From: Bradyrhizobium iriomotense
GTDB taxonomy: Bacteria > Pseudomonadota > Alphaproteobacteria > Rhizobiales > Xanthobacteraceae
Direction: 5' to 3'
Assembly (NCBI RefSeq): GCF_030160715.1
Contig: NZ_BSOW01000033.1
Span: forward strand, 33,585 to 97,584
DNA: 64,000 bases
The notes under the pieces were generated by a model, which had not been told where the DNA came from, did no database searches, and worked only from the letters and a program-made list of their open reading frames with translations. This document shows positions 54,319-63,952 of the stretch, one piece after another; positions within the stretch are counted from its first letter, which is position 1, and the number at the start of each line of letters is the position of its first letter. The translations under genes and the position numbers were made by a program.

Positions 54319-55008
54319 TTGAGCATGAGCAGAAGTTCGTGAGGGACGTGGTTTCGAGCTATTGGCTTGCAGATTGCGCGAATGATATTGCGGATGCCTT
54401 GCCTTCGACTCGGACGAGCCAATGGTGTCGTCCACTCTCGCGTGTCGGTATCGCGAATGGTCAGGAAGTGGTCTCGGCTCGCCTCCAATAGCTGCGACCA
54501 TGTCGCACTGGGCATCGCCTCCCGCACCTTGTTCACGAGCGCAGCCAAGGGATGCGCAGTTACTGAACGAGTCATAGGACGAACCGGCGTTTTCATGTTT
54601 TGAACTTTGGATCTCGGCAGCGCTTCCGATCGAAACTGCTATGCAGATTGACATCATCACTCACGCCTTCGCGTGCGTTGATGAACTAACAGTTGCCGGC
54701 AGCCCCCCGTACTGCGCACTTGAATGAGATGTTGTGATGAGCTGGTCGGATATCCGCCCCAGGCGCCTTCGGTTTTCATGAGCGAGATATCTCTCATTCA
54801 ACGAAGCGCGCTCTCCTAGAAATCCTCCTGAATGGTGAAGCTTTCTTTCGTATTGTTATCCAATATTATATATTGATATTTGACTCGTCAAGTGGAAAAT
54901 TACGTGAGCCGCTGTCCACGGCAGGTTGTTGGCAAAGAAATTGGCGGGTCGGCGCCGGTCTTTACACGCGCATTGAATAGCAATATGCAGAACCGCATTG
55001 CGAGAAGG
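54319..55008. other. divergent control region between importer operon and second iclR
   Basis: About 690 bases. A minus-strand frame at 54315-54596 (93 codons, LVNKVREAMPSATWSQLLEA) looks protein-like but lacks an SD and a family. The right part (54840-54900) is AT-rich and carries an inverted repeat, so it is the likely iclR promoter/operator. Confidence 0.5.
54861..54875. promoter_or_regulatory. inverted repeat caatat-tat-atattg, candidate IclR site
   Basis: A perfect 6-base inverted repeat in an AT-rich region about 135 bases upstream of the IclR start. The same caatattg core recurs in the palindrome before the enoyl-CoA hydratase gene (63203-63216). Autoregulation by the IclR protein is an inference. 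Confidence 0.45.
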
Positions 55009-55860
55009 ATGAAGACGATGCTCGAGAAGAGGAGCAAGAGCCGGACAGGTCTCAATTCGCCTGCTCCGTTTGCTAAGGGAGACATTGACGAACGGCTCTA
55101 TCTCGGAACGATCGAGAAGGGGCTGCTTATCCTTGACACCTTTTGTGCGAATCCACGACCAATGACTCTTGCGGAAGTCTCAGAGGCATCCGGGTTAAAT
55201 AAAAGCGCAACCCAACGGGTGCTCTACACGCTGCGGGCGCTGAGATACCTAACCCACAGTGAGACAACCCGGGAGTATTCGCTTTCGGCGCGGGCCATGG
55301 ACATCGGAAACGCATATTTGCGGAGCAATCCGATAGTCGAAGCGACTTTTCCGTACTTGCTCGAGGCCAACAAACGATCGCAGGAAACCGTCAACCTGAC
55401 CGAGCTCGACGGAGCCGATATCATATTTATCTCGCGTGTCCCCAGCAGGAACGTGATGAGCTCGTACGTAACGGTAGGGGCGCGCCTTCCCGCTTTCGCG
55501 ACGGCGCCAGGGCGGGCGATCCTGGCGAACCTCGATGCCGACTCCACCAACGCCATTTTAAAAGGCTCAAGCCTTGCCGCGATTACCCCACACACCATGA
55601 CCAGTCGGCAAAAGCTTCTCAAGGAATTGGAAAAGGTGCGCCAAGAAGGCTTTGCCATCGCCAATCAAGAGGCGATGCTTGGGGACATCTCGGCGGCTGC
55701 GCCGGTGTTTGGCTACGACAATAAAGTTGTAGCTGCGGTTAACATCGCAGCTTCGACGGCCAATTGGACTCCCGAGAGAGTGGAAGCGGAACTTAGCCCG
55801 ATCACGGTCGAGATCGCTCGGCAAATGTCCAAAGTTGTTTCCCAATACAGGCGAACATAA
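55009..55860 (+). CDS. IclR-family transcriptional regulator (intact paralogue)
   Basis: About 283 residues from ATG 55009; 54985 and 55018 are alternative starts. Winged HTH: YLGTIEKGLLILDTF, PMTLAEVSEASGLNKSATQR, VLYTLRALRYL. Ligand-binding domain: LLEANKRSQETVNLTELDGA, TAPGRAILANLDADS, ISAAAPVFGYDNKVVAAVNI. It is highly similar along its whole length to the frameshifted copy at 36989-37829. It is divergent from the importer/catabolic operon, the usual layout for an IclR repressor or activator of such genes. Confidence 0.9.
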   Translation: MKTMLEKRSKSRTGLNSPAPFAKGDIDERLYLGTIEKGLLILDTFCANPRPMTLAEVSEASGLNKSATQRVLYTLRALRYLTHSETTREYSLSARAMDIGNAYLRSNPIVEATFPYLLEANKRSQETVNLTELDGADIIFISRVPSRNVMSSYVTVGARLPAFATAPGRAILANLDADSTNAILKGSSLAAITPHTMTSRQKLLKELEKVRQEGFAIANQEAMLGDISAAAPVFGYDNKVVAAVNIAASTANWTPERVEAELSPITVEIARQMSKVVSQYRRT

Positions 55861-55912
55861 GCTGCACTACCCCTTAACCTAACTTCGGCATACGAATTGA
55901 TGTCAGCTAGAC

Positions 55913-56577
55913 TCAATTGAGCCACCAGATTGCGGCTGCGGCGATGAAGGTGCCAGCGAGGAAGTTTCTTGCGAGCTTGTCGTAGTGGGTCGCGATGTGG
56001 CGAAGGTCCCTGAGACGGGCGAACATCGCTCGATCAAGTTGCGCTGGCGATAGAGCTTTTTGCTGTAGGGGATCGGCTGGCTGCGGCTGGTCGTGGACGG
56101 AATGACCGCCTGGGCGCCCTGCTCGGCGAGAAGCGTTCGCAGACTGTTGGCATCGTAGGGCAATCAGCCACTGGATTGGCCCGGCCGCCGTGCTATCGAC
56201 CACCGCGTGGATTTTACTCGTCAAGCCGCCGCGTGACCTTCCCATCGATTGGCGCCGATTCCTAGTGATGCAGGCTCCACGCTGATGCACGCGGACAATC
56301 GAGGTGTCGATCATTTGGACAGCGGCATCGTGGGCAGCAGCAAGTGCGTCTATGATGCGGCCCCAGACACCAGCTCGCCGCCAACGGACGAAGCGGTTCT
56401 AGCATGTGGTGTATGGACCCAACATCTCGGCAGATCACGCCAAGGTGCTCCGGAGCGCAAGACCCAGAAGATGCAATTGAGGACACGACGGTCGTTAACT
56501 CCGAGGAACACCAGGCGGCTTGTTCGGCAGGATGGGCTTGATGGCAATCGTTCATGATCGGCGAGTTCGTAGCGCAT
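55913..56577 (-). mobile_element. IS5-family transposase remnant (IS427-like)
   Basis: Minus-strand pieces in order: MRYELADHERL, VNDRRVLNCIFWVLRSGAPW, RDLPRCW; then, in another frame, MIDTSIVRVHQRGACITRNR, GRSRGGLTSKIHAVVD; then HYDKLARNFLAGTFIAAAAI at 55913. These follow an IS5-family DDE transposase from start to end, but with several frameshifts and missing segments (665 bases instead of roughly 800). Non-functional. Confidence 0.85.
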
Positions 56578-56870
56578 GATTCGAGCCCCAGATTGGAAGC
56601 ATGAATCACAGGGCTCGCCAGACGCAATGCTTCCGGGCAGGCCCCGGTTGGACGCTTACGGGGGTAGAAGCGGACATCAGCCAGCCGACAATCGCCGCTG
56701 AAACCGTCGAAAATGCCCCCTAGCGGACACATTCCTACGGGCACCTTTGCAGGATCTTGCACTAGCCACACGCAAATCTTTGGTTGCGCTTCGCCCGAAT
56801 ATCCAGTGTAGTTTGCAAACCAAGGCCCTGAGGATTGGCCTAAGGGCCGAAACGCCCAAAGGGAACAGCG

Positions 56871-57263
56871 ATGACAAAGATCGATAGAAGATCAGCGCTA
56901 TCACTCGGGTTTGCAACGGCTGCCGCGTTCGCGGCGGGAACACCAGCTTCCGCACAAACTCCACCCGAAGGCGTCAGCATCCAACCCTGGGGTAAACGCG
57001 AGTCGATGATCCCAGGCTATAAAACCGTCTCAATGCGCGATGTGGTTTACCGGCCAGGCGCAAAGACTTCCAACCCTTCCATGCCCAATGACATGGTTTG
57101 CCACGTACCGGAGGGCGAACTCCGGGTGAAGCAAACCGGTGGCATGGAATTTGTTGCGAAGAAAGGTGATGTTTGGACGTGCAAAAAAGGCATTGGCGAA
57201 GACCTAGAAAATGTCGGCTCAACGGTCGCCATCATGCGTATCATCGACTTAATACCGGCATGA
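56871..57263 (+). CDS. small exported cupin-like protein
   Basis: 130 residues. MTKIDRRSALSLGFATAAAF is a Tat-like signal cleaved after ASA. The mature part (VVYRPGAKTSNPSMPNDMVC, HVPEGELRVKQTGGMEFVAK and KGDVWTCKKG) has the spacing of a small beta-barrel cupin. There are few histidines, so metal binding is doubtful. Similar small secreted proteins are common in rhizobia. It stands alone on the plus strand between an IS5 remnant and a group II intron. Confidence 0.65.
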   Translation: MTKIDRRSALSLGFATAAAFAAGTPASAQTPPEGVSIQPWGKRESMIPGYKTVSMRDVVYRPGAKTSNPSMPNDMVCHVPEGELRVKQTGGMEFVAKKGDVWTCKKGIGEDLENVGSTVAIMRIIDLIPA

Positions 57264-57389
57264 ATAATCATCGCACCCCGAGTCAGGGGGATTAGGTTTG
57301 CGCGATACGCAGAAGGATTGCGGCAAGCCGGGTTGCCCGAATGATCATCGCAGCCAGTGTTCGCCGACGGCGACGAGGTGATCGAGTAG

Positions 57390-58027
57390 GTGCGCCAGCC
57401 GCAAGCTGGTGCGATCCAGCCGGTGAAAGTCCGGTCCAATTAAGGAGTAGCGTCCGCTTGGTAGCGAGTGTTGCGTGGCCACTGGCGACAGTGTCTGCGA
57501 AGCGTACACAGCAATTGTATGGGGTGTGGGATTGAGCCGCGAAAGATCAGATATCGCAGGGGCCGAGAGTTTCTATTCGCTCGAAGGCAACATGTGCGGC
57601 ACCGTTATGCGAGGTGCTGACGCCCTGCCGGGGTCTAAGGCCACATCACGTGCAAAGGGATCGCATCGGAAGCTGGGAGATCTCGGGTCTGACCGGAACG
57701 GCATAGCCGTTGCCGGCCCGCATCGGGAAGGTGAGGAACCGTAGCCGATGATGAACGGACACGAGAAGTCTGACTCTGTCATAGTAGCTGGGAAGCCGAC
57801 GAACAAAGCGGAGCGATCCGCAGCGGAGTTGGTGGAGCGAAGGGCAGGGACCAAGGGGAATGCGGATCAGCAAAGCACGCGCCGGACTCAGAGCTGGATC
57901 AGCGTGTCACAGGCGCTGGCTCGCATACGGCAACCTATTGCCGTTGATACCCGAGGTGGGAGCCGTATGCGGGAAAGCCGCACGTACGGATCTGGGCGGG
58001 GGGGCGCGAGGTAACTCGCGTCCCTAC
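57390..58027 (+). mobile_element. group II intron with internally deleted maturase ORF
   Basis: The 5' end gtgcgccagccgcaag, followed by the conserved ggtgaaagtccgg block, is typical of bacterial group II intron domain I. Near the 3' end, gagccgtatgcggg (from 57960) to gcacgtacggatc is domain V, and the gggggcgcgag-gtaa-ctcgcgtccctac hairpin with an unpaired A region is domain VI. Only about 640 bases remain, so domain IV has lost most of the maturase gene. Domain V is one base short of the usual 34 and has a g-a mismatch in its lower stem, so activity in trans is doubtful. The ends are approximate. Confidence 0.75.
57748..58014 (+). pseudogene. truncated group II intron maturase (N-terminal fragment)
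   Basis: From ATG 57748: MMNGHEKSDSVIVAGKPTNK, AERSAAELVERRAGTKGNAD and QQSTRRTQSWISVSQALARI, the distinctive N-terminal leader of an LtrA-type intron maturase. After residue 61 the frame runs into domain V sequence and stops; reverse transcriptase, X and endonuclease domains are all deleted. It lies inside the intron above. Confidence 0.8.
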
Positions 58028-58416
58028 CGCGAAAGCGGCGACTTCCGCTCATGGCTCATCGCGACATACTGCGCTGCCGCACGAACTTGGTCGCTATAGG
58101 AGCAAAGCGGACGTAGTCACCAGTCACATGACGCTGCCTGGTTTATAGGTACACGGCCTTCTGTAATGGGCCCGATGATGTCAAGCCTCCCGAGTGAACG
58201 TCACGCCGCCGAGCTCATGCTTCTGTCCGTGGTCAACGCCTGGCCGCCACATCATGCTGTCAGAGGGAGCGGTGAGCCTATCTAGATACGCGTGGTTCGT
58301 CAGATGACGACCACTGGCCGTGTAACGGCTTCACCGGATCCACCGTCCCGGCGACGGGACTTCGGGCACTGGGCTTCAGTTTAGCCCGGTTGCGTTCTTG
58401 ATCTCCTCCACGTCTT
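58028..58416. other. stretch between the intron and IS110, no gene
   Basis: No supported gene. The right part probably belongs to the IS110 element's non-coding end. I saw no tRNA and no clear inverted repeat. Confidence 0.45.
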
Positions 58417-59450
58417 CTATGTTGCGATCGTCGCCGCTTCTGCCCATCGATAAGTTGTGCCGTCGACCCAGATGCGATGCAGGATCACTGCGAGCTTGCG
58501 TGCCAGGGCGACTTTTGCGCGTTTCGAGCCTCGCCGCTTGGCGACGTCAATCCCCCAGCGTTTGAGTTTTGAGAACCGCGTGATACGCGATAGCAGAACG
58601 TTGGCGGCTTCATACAACACCGTGCGCACCATCTCATCGCCAGCCAGCGTGACCCCGCCTGTGACGTCCTTTTCTCCGGATTGGTACTTCTTTGGCGTGA
58701 GCCCGAACAGCGCGCCTGCTGCCTTCGATTTTGCGATGCGATGAGGGTCATCAATCGCCGATTTGTAGGTAACAGCCACCAGGGGACCAACGCCCGGCAC
58801 TGTCATAAGCCGGCGACAGACTGCATCGTCGCGCACAATTGTCAGCACAGCCTTGTGTAGCCTTCCGTACTCTGCCTTCAAGGCCGATCGTGCCGAAAGC
58901 ATCGCCCTAGCAATGCTCTCCAATGTCGGCTGACCCGCAATCAACTCTCGGATCCGCGCTTCGAAATTCTTCCGCGTCACCGGACCAACCTTCAGCCCAA
59001 AGCCACGCAAAATCCCGCGGATACTTAATTCCACATCGATAAGTCGTCCGGAAGCTGTTTGCGTGCGATCAAAAGTGCGCGGATCTCTTGCGCACCGACC
59101 GACTTTGCGTGTACCGGCCGGAACCATCCCATCCGGATCAACTGGGCGATCCCGCGCGCGTCCTTGCGATCCGTCTTGACCGTCATCGCAGATAGTGCGG
59201 CCTTTACGTGCCGCGTTTCCAGCAGGACCGTTTCGAATCCTGCTCCTTTCAGTCCCGCATGCAACCATTGCGACAGCGGCCCAGCCTCCAGTCCGATCCG
59301 CTTCACTGCAAAGCCGAGCGTCTCAAAAAATTCAACTAAGGCGTCGGGTTCGCTCGCGACCTTCGCCTCCTTCAGGATTTTACCCTGGGCATCCACAACG
59401 CACACGCTCGACAGTTCCAATGACACGTCGATTCCGGCATAGTTCTCTAC
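58417..59450 (-). mobile_element. IS110-family transposase with one frameshift
   Basis: From GTG 59450: ENYAGIDVSLELSSVCVVDA (DEDD N-terminal domain) and VKTDRKDARGIAQLIRMGWF, to ARKQL near 59050. There the frame shifts and continues RLIDVELSIRGILRGFGLKV, then MTVPGVGPLVAVTYKSAIDD and GLTPKKYQSGEKDVTGGVTL, the C-terminal transposase_20 domain with its catalytic serine region, to 58417. A single one-base-class shift around 59045 separates two otherwise intact halves, so inactivation is recent. IS110 elements usually lack long terminal inverted repeats, and none is seen. Confidence 0.9.
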
Positions 59451-59529
59451 GGCTGTCCTCCGTCTCCAGATGCTTGGGGCCGACTCAAGTCGTGACCCCG
59501 CTTGATCATCTATCGGGGGACAGCCACCA

Positions 59530-59775
59530 TCATGCCCCCTTGCGCGGAGCAGGGCCTCTAGCATTGCCGCCCGCCGCCGTAGTGTTGATTGACGTCGAGA
59601 CCTCTTCCAGCAGCCAGTTCAGGCAATAGATCTCATGATCATGCGCCAACTCGTCAGTGGTTGCCGTCTGCACCAAGACTAGCGGCCCGTTGAGGCCTTC
59701 GATTTTCTGGTTGGTTTCGACAAGTGTTTGATTCGAGCAATAATGAAAGATGGCCTGTCGCTCGCGATTGAACTC
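59530..59775 (-). pseudogene. unrecognised C-terminal protein fragment cut near the IS110 insertion
   Basis: The minus frame from a TAA at 59776-59778 reads EFNRERQAIFHYCSNQTLVE, TNQKIEGLNGPLVLVQTATT and DELAHDHEIYCLNWLLEEVS, ending at 59530-59532. The composition and regular helix pattern look like a real protein. There is no start codon, and its 3' end abuts the IS110 left region. I do not recognise the family. Confidence 0.4.
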
Positions 59776-59932
59776 TTACGGCAGTGTTCATTGCTTCTCC
59801 CCTTTCCCCCCTGGCACTGGCGCGGTCCCAGACGCCTTTTCAGTCAAACCCGCTGCCCGAAAAGAAAGTGGCTGTCGCCGGAATATTCACGACGCCAGCC
59901 AAGTTACCGGGGAGGACTGATTGCGCGCGTAT

Positions 59933-60766
59933 TTACGCGTTCACCGCAAGGGATCTTGATCTATCGAAAGCCGCTTTCGTCGCGCGGCGAATGAGAGACA
60001 AGAATTCGTCTCGTGCCGTTAGCAGCGAAAGCGCCGCTTCTGTCGTCCCTTTGGGGCTTGTCACTTGTCGCCGGAGTTGGGCCGGCTCGTTTTCGGTGTG
60101 CAAGGCCAGGGCGCCAGCGCCGTAAACAGTCTCCTTAACGAGCTTCATGGCGAGCTCTCTTGGAAGGCCAAGTTCGTGAGCGGCTGTCGTAAGGCACTCC
60201 ATCAAGTAAAAGATATAGGCTGGGCCGGAACCACTGATAGCTGTGGCAGCGTCCAACAAAATCTCACTATCCACCTTGTGTACAGGGCCGCCGGCAGCAA
60301 ACAGGGACGCCACCGTGTTTAGCTCTAGCTCCTGAATGCCGTTGCCTGGGAAGACAACCGTCGACCCCTTCCCGATTGCGGTTGGAGTATTGGGCATCGC
60401 CCGTATCAAACGCGCTTTTCCAAGGAGTGCCCCCAACTCCCCGATGGTCACACCCGCAGCAATACTAATGAAAACAGCTTGTTCGCAAAAACGACTATAT
60501 GCCGGGGCTTCTGCTGTTATTGCGTGAGCTTTTAAAGCGAAGACAACCAGATCGGCTTGGTCTGGTAGGCTCTCCGGCGTCTTATGTACGTTGGCCCCCA
60601 ATCGTGCCGCTCGCTCGCGAAGGCCGACAACCGGCTCAACGACGTGCACATTCTTCGGATCGCGTGCTTTTGAGCCTAGCCAGCCGCTCAAAAGCGCATA
60701 ACCCATATTGCCGCAGCCGACGAGTATCAAACGATCGGCCACTGTCGATAGTGACTTGCCAACCAT
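59933..60766 (-). CDS. proC: pyrroline-5-carboxylate reductase family protein
   Basis: 277 residues. LILVGCGNMGYALLSGWL is the NADPH-binding GxGxxG; RAMPNTPTAIGKGSTVV and ISGSGPAYIFYLMECLTTAA are the conserved ProC active-site blocks, and RRQVTSPKGTTEAALSLL follows the standard C-terminus. It reduces pyrroline-5-carboxylate to proline. As the third gene of an operon with enoyl-CoA hydratase and acyl-CoA ligase, and presumably not the housekeeping copy, it may act on a related cyclic imine. Confidence 0.92.
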   Translation of the reverse strand: MVGKSLSTVADRLILVGCGNMGYALLSGWLGSKARDPKNVHVVEPVVGLRERAARLGANVHKTPESLPDQADLVVFALKAHAITAEAPAYSRFCEQAVFISIAAGVTIGELGALLGKARLIRAMPNTPTAIGKGSTVVFPGNGIQELELNTVASLFAAGGPVHKVDSEILLDAATAISGSGPAYIFYLMECLTTAAHELGLPRELAMKLVKETVYGAGALALHTENEPAQLRRQVTSPKGTTEAALSLLTARDEFLSLIRRATKAAFDRSRSLAVNA

Positions 60767-60855
60767 TTAGCCCTTCCCTTCGCAGTCGCCGCTCTCATTT
60801 CGAAACATAAGGTCTGGCGCCATTTTTCAGACTTCGCGGGGGCCGCTGAGCACGC

Positions 60856-62403
60856 CTATAGCCGAGCTGATTGTTGCGCCACCACCCGATCCCAACAATT
60901 GTGCAAGTCTTTCGGAAGCAAATGCTTCATGATCCTTTGACTTGGTGTGCGCTCGAACTCACTGACGATTTCGATGTAGCGCGGGTTCTGATAGGTCGCG
61001 AGACGTTCGGAGAGCCAGCCAGATAGACGTTCCGGTTCGATTGACTTGCCTTTCTTGGCTTTCACGAACAGCTTGATGTCCTGCTCGCCGACGTCCGCGG
61101 TGACACCGATCATTGCGCAATCTTCGACGGCGGGATGACTGGCCGCTACGTGCTCAACCTCCCAAGCCGACACGTTCTCGCCCTTGCATCTGACGCTGTC
61201 TGTGATGCGCCCGTGGAACCAGAGATTTCCGTCGGTATCCAAGGCGCCCGAGTCGCCGGTTCGCAGAGCTCCGCCTACAAGGGCTTTGTCGGTCGCATCT
61301 TGATTGTCGAGGTACCCTTTGAAAAGCGCACCATCCAACGAGGATCGAACAATAATCTCACCTCTGCTGCCAGCAGCTGCGGGATTTCCCTCCTCGTCTA
61401 CAATGTCAATGGTGTACCAAGGCATCGGCTTGCCAACCGACCCGACCACGCCCTCGATATTGCAAGTTGTAATGCTTGAGGCTTCGGTCATGCCGTAGCA
61501 TTCCCGTATCTCAACGCCGAAGCGATCCCTAAACTTTGGCCAAACGTCCTTGGGGCAGCCACCACCCCAAGCGATGCGCACGGAATGTTGCAGGTCGAGA
61601 TCGCTTGCTGGCTGCTTGAGCAGAATCTGCAAAATGCCGCCTAGATAGTGAATGTGCGTCGCGCCAGCGCTTCGTACCTGACTCCAGAAAGAGCTCGCGC
61701 TGAAACGATCGATCATGGCTAAAGTGACGTCTTCGATTATCGGCAAAGTGATTAATTGCGCGCCGCCGATGTGGAAGAGCGGCTCCCAAACGAAGAATAC
61801 ATCTCCAGAATTCATCGCCGTCAGGATGCGAGCAGCCTCACCAGCAAGCCGCAACATGCCATGCGTGACGAGAACACCCTTCGGTCTTCCGGTGGTGCCG
61901 GACGTATACATTATTGCGAATAAATCTTCGGCTTCGAGTCGAGCGTCGGCGAATACTAATTCTTTCTGCAAAACCCTCTCGAGTGAGCGTTCATCATGCG
62001 GCTCACCGATCGTGATAACCGCATCAGATGAAATCTTGGCGCGGCAATCCACAATCGTGGAAAGAAACTCCCGATCGCAGACCACCAGGGTCGGCTCGCT
62101 GTGGTCGAGAATGTAGCGGAGCCCCTCGCCTTTCTGCTGAGCATTCACTGGGACCCAGACGGCGCCTGCGCGGGCAATTCCGAAAAGTACAGCTAGCGAC
62201 AGTCGCGAATTCCGCATCATCACAGCAACACGGTCACCCGGCTGCAGGCCTCTAAAACGCAAGTCTGCCGCAAATGTCGCAGAGTGTTTCTTCAACGTAG
62301 CGAAAGTGATCGCCTGACCGTTGAATTTGGCAAAGATTCGGTCCGGATTTTGCTCAGCCTTCTCGTTGAAGTCAGCAATAAAGCCTTTAAGGGACTCGAC
62401 CAT
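60856..62403 (-). CDS. AMP-forming acyl-CoA ligase (CaiC-like)
   Basis: 515 residues of the ANL superfamily: A3 motif MYTSGTTGRPKGVLVTH (166-176 core), A5 ECYGMTEASS, A7 LRTGDSGALD, and C-terminal hinge GRITDSVRCKGENVSAWEVE. The A10 region reads TPSQRIMKHLLP, with the Lys in the position used by CaiC-like ligases. It activates a carboxylic acid as its CoA thioester. It begins six bases after the hydratase gene ends, so the two are coupled. Its closest functional group is carnitine/crotonobetaine-type CoA ligases; the substrate is unknown. Confidence 0.92.
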   Translation of the reverse strand: MVESLKGFIADFNEKAEQNPDRIFAKFNGQAITFATLKKHSATFAADLRFRGLQPGDRVAVMMRNSRLSLAVLFGIARAGAVWVPVNAQQKGEGLRYILDHSEPTLVVCDREFLSTIVDCRAKISSDAVITIGEPHDERSLERVLQKELVFADARLEAEDLFAIMYTSGTTGRPKGVLVTHGMLRLAGEAARILTAMNSGDVFFVWEPLFHIGGAQLITLPIIEDVTLAMIDRFSASSFWSQVRSAGATHIHYLGGILQILLKQPASDLDLQHSVRIAWGGGCPKDVWPKFRDRFGVEIRECYGMTEASSITTCNIEGVVGSVGKPMPWYTIDIVDEEGNPAAAGSRGEIIVRSSLDGALFKGYLDNQDATDKALVGGALRTGDSGALDTDGNLWFHGRITDSVRCKGENVSAWEVEHVAASHPAVEDCAMIGVTADVGEQDIKLFVKAKKGKSIEPERLSGWLSERLATYQNPRYIEIVSEFERTPSQRIMKHLLPKDLHNCWDRVVAQQSARL

Positions 62404-62409
62404 GGAATG

Positions 62410-63180
62410 TCAGGCCTTCCTGGCTGCACGTTCGGCCAGAAATTTCTCCATCATCCGAGCTGTCTCGCCTGACGCGTAGGCCTCTCGATGGATCCGCACC
62501 GCCGCATCGAGACACTCGCGGAATCGAACCTCCGTCATCTCGCGAAGCCATTGTTTGTCTAGGCGCACGGCGAGAGGGGGTTTCTCCGCCAGCTCGCGCG
62601 CTAGCGAGAGAGAAGCATCAAGGACGTTTTCCGCTGGAACAATCTTGTTGATGATTCCGATCGAGTGGCATTCCGCTGCATCCATCAATCGGCCGGTGAG
62701 GGTCAAATCTGTGGTGCGAGCGAGCCCAAGGATTTCCCGCATGATCCACGGCCCGGTGACACTGGCAATGCCTGAATTGATTTCGGGCTGACCCATCCGC
62801 ACTCCAGCGTGGCCAATGCGGAAATCGCAGAGCAGCGCAACCTGGAACGCCGAACCAGCGGCAACGCCATTCAAAGCCGCGATCAGTGGCTTAGGAAGCG
62901 ACCGAATGACATCGTACAGACGTTCCCACTCTGCGATCCATTTGGAACCGCTGTCGCCGTCGAACGTCCTCGCCTCGTTGAAATCCTGACCTGCACAGAA
63001 TGCGCGGTCCCCCGCCCCGGTCAGAACAATCGCACGGACTGTCTTGTCGCGCTGAAGATCTAGGAGAGCATCAACGAGCTCGCACCGCATTGGAGCATGC
63101 CAGGCATTGAGGATTTCCGGCCTGTTCAGCGTGATGACAGCAACCCCATCTTGCCTGTCGACGAGAATATACCGATTCAC
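62410..63180 (-). CDS. enoyl-CoA hydratase/isomerase family protein
   Basis: I choose GTG 63180 as start (VNRYILVDRQDGVAVITLNR), because an operator-like palindrome lies just upstream; the in-frame ATGs at 63216 and 63237 are alternatives. The crotonase fold shows RAFCAGQDFNEA, ALNGVAAGSAFQVALLCDFR and GQPEINSGIASVTGPWIM. In the second acid/base region the Glu of PEINSG is kept while the A-G-G segment is altered. With the CoA ligase it suggests activation and hydration of a short or medium acid, as in carnitine-like or aromatic side-chain catabolism. Confidence 0.9.
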   Translation of the reverse strand: MNRYILVDRQDGVAVITLNRPEILNAWHAPMRCELVDALLDLQRDKTVRAIVLTGAGDRAFCAGQDFNEARTFDGDSGSKWIAEWERLYDVIRSLPKPLIAALNGVAAGSAFQVALLCDFRIGHAGVRMGQPEINSGIASVTGPWIMREILGLARTTDLTLTGRLMDAAECHSIGIINKIVPAENVLDASLSLARELAEKPPLAVRLDKQWLREMTEVRFRECLDAAVRIHREAYASGETARMMEKFLAERAARKA

Positions 63181-63202
63181 GGCCCAGCCCTTGGTTATTG
63201 GA

Positions 63203-63216
63203 ATGCAATATTGCAT
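63203..63216. promoter_or_regulatory. 14-bp perfect palindrome atgcaatattgcat upstream of the hydratase operon
   Basis: A perfect palindrome 23 bases upstream of the preferred GTG start, so it is well placed as an operator. Its core caatattg resembles the inverted repeat upstream of the IclR gene at 54861. Shared control by that regulator is inferred. Confidence 0.45.
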
Positions 63217-63528
63217 ATCGTATAGTGGATTGATCACGCCGGCAAGTCAAGCGCCTTTTCCTGGTTGCATTTGAAAAACTATCCATCCAAGGAGAACCGC
63301 TTACGCTTGCCCTGTTTTGCCGCGAAGATTCGCCGCTAAACGAATCCATTTAAGTGGAGACGACTACGCCGGAAGCTACTTAGCTACCAAAGCCGCCACG
63401 CGGACCGCGAAAGCGTTTGAGATAAGATCGCATCGGAGCGGTCGGTTGCGAGCGTGCAGACGAGGTCGTATCTTTGAACAGGAGATCATCCCTATCTCGA
63501 AACCCGCCATAGAGTTTCAATCGCGCTC

Positions 63529-63720
63529 ATGGAATTTCGCGATCTCCGTTGAGATCGCCGCGTGCCGGCATTGTAGGCTCCGCCAAGCGTCGGAGACACT
63601 CAGAATCAAGCGTCGACACTTTGGTCGCTGCCTGCGAAATCTCGAACACACATTGGGCAGCACACTCTTGGAACGCACAGACGATTGCGCTTCCGCGCCG
63701 ACGCGCGGGCTGATGCATCG
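63529..63720 (+). pseudogene. LysR-family HTH fragment
   Basis: ATG 63529 begins MEFRDLR then a stop. One frame over it continues VEIAACRHCRLRQASETLRI, KRRHFGRCLRNLEHTLGSTL and LERT, the winged HTH of a LysR regulator with several damaged positions (the usual KQSTLSRR reads KRRHFGRC). The effector domain is absent. It faces away from the hydratase operon, a typical LysR position, so it may be its former regulator. Confidence 0.65.
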
Positions 63721-63916
63721 CGCGATCACCGAGCTGGTCGGGCTTGCCAGGCGAAACGGTGTGCCGCTGCGCCAGAACTTTCTGCACTGGCCAAGCGCGC
63801 CCCTATCATGATCGGCCACCATAGGGCCGCACCTTCCGGGCAATATCGGGCTTCGCGTTTTGTGGCAGCCTTGCCCAGATGCGGACGCATCATATGCGCT
63901 GGCTGCGCGGCGGCGA

Positions 63917-63952
63917 TCAGGGTGAGACTCCAGCGACAATCAAGGTGAGACT
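63917..63952. repeat. spaced direct repeats tca(g/a)ggtgagact near the right edge
   Basis: tcagggtgagact (63917-63929) and tcaaggtgagact (63940-63952) repeat with a 23-base period. Short tandem units like these are seen at the ends of some insertion sequences such as the IS21 family, so the window edge may run into one. No transposase is visible to confirm it. Confidence 0.35.

Noticed and set aside
54315..54596. 93-codon minus-strand gene
   Set aside because: No ribosome-binding site, overlap with the permease start, and no recognisable family; kept only as a remark in the intergenic entry.
53494..54660. Extended permease start at 54660
   Set aside because: The extra 114 residues have no membrane or family features, whereas MNRSIDLKVQSLF at 54318 is a normal permease start.
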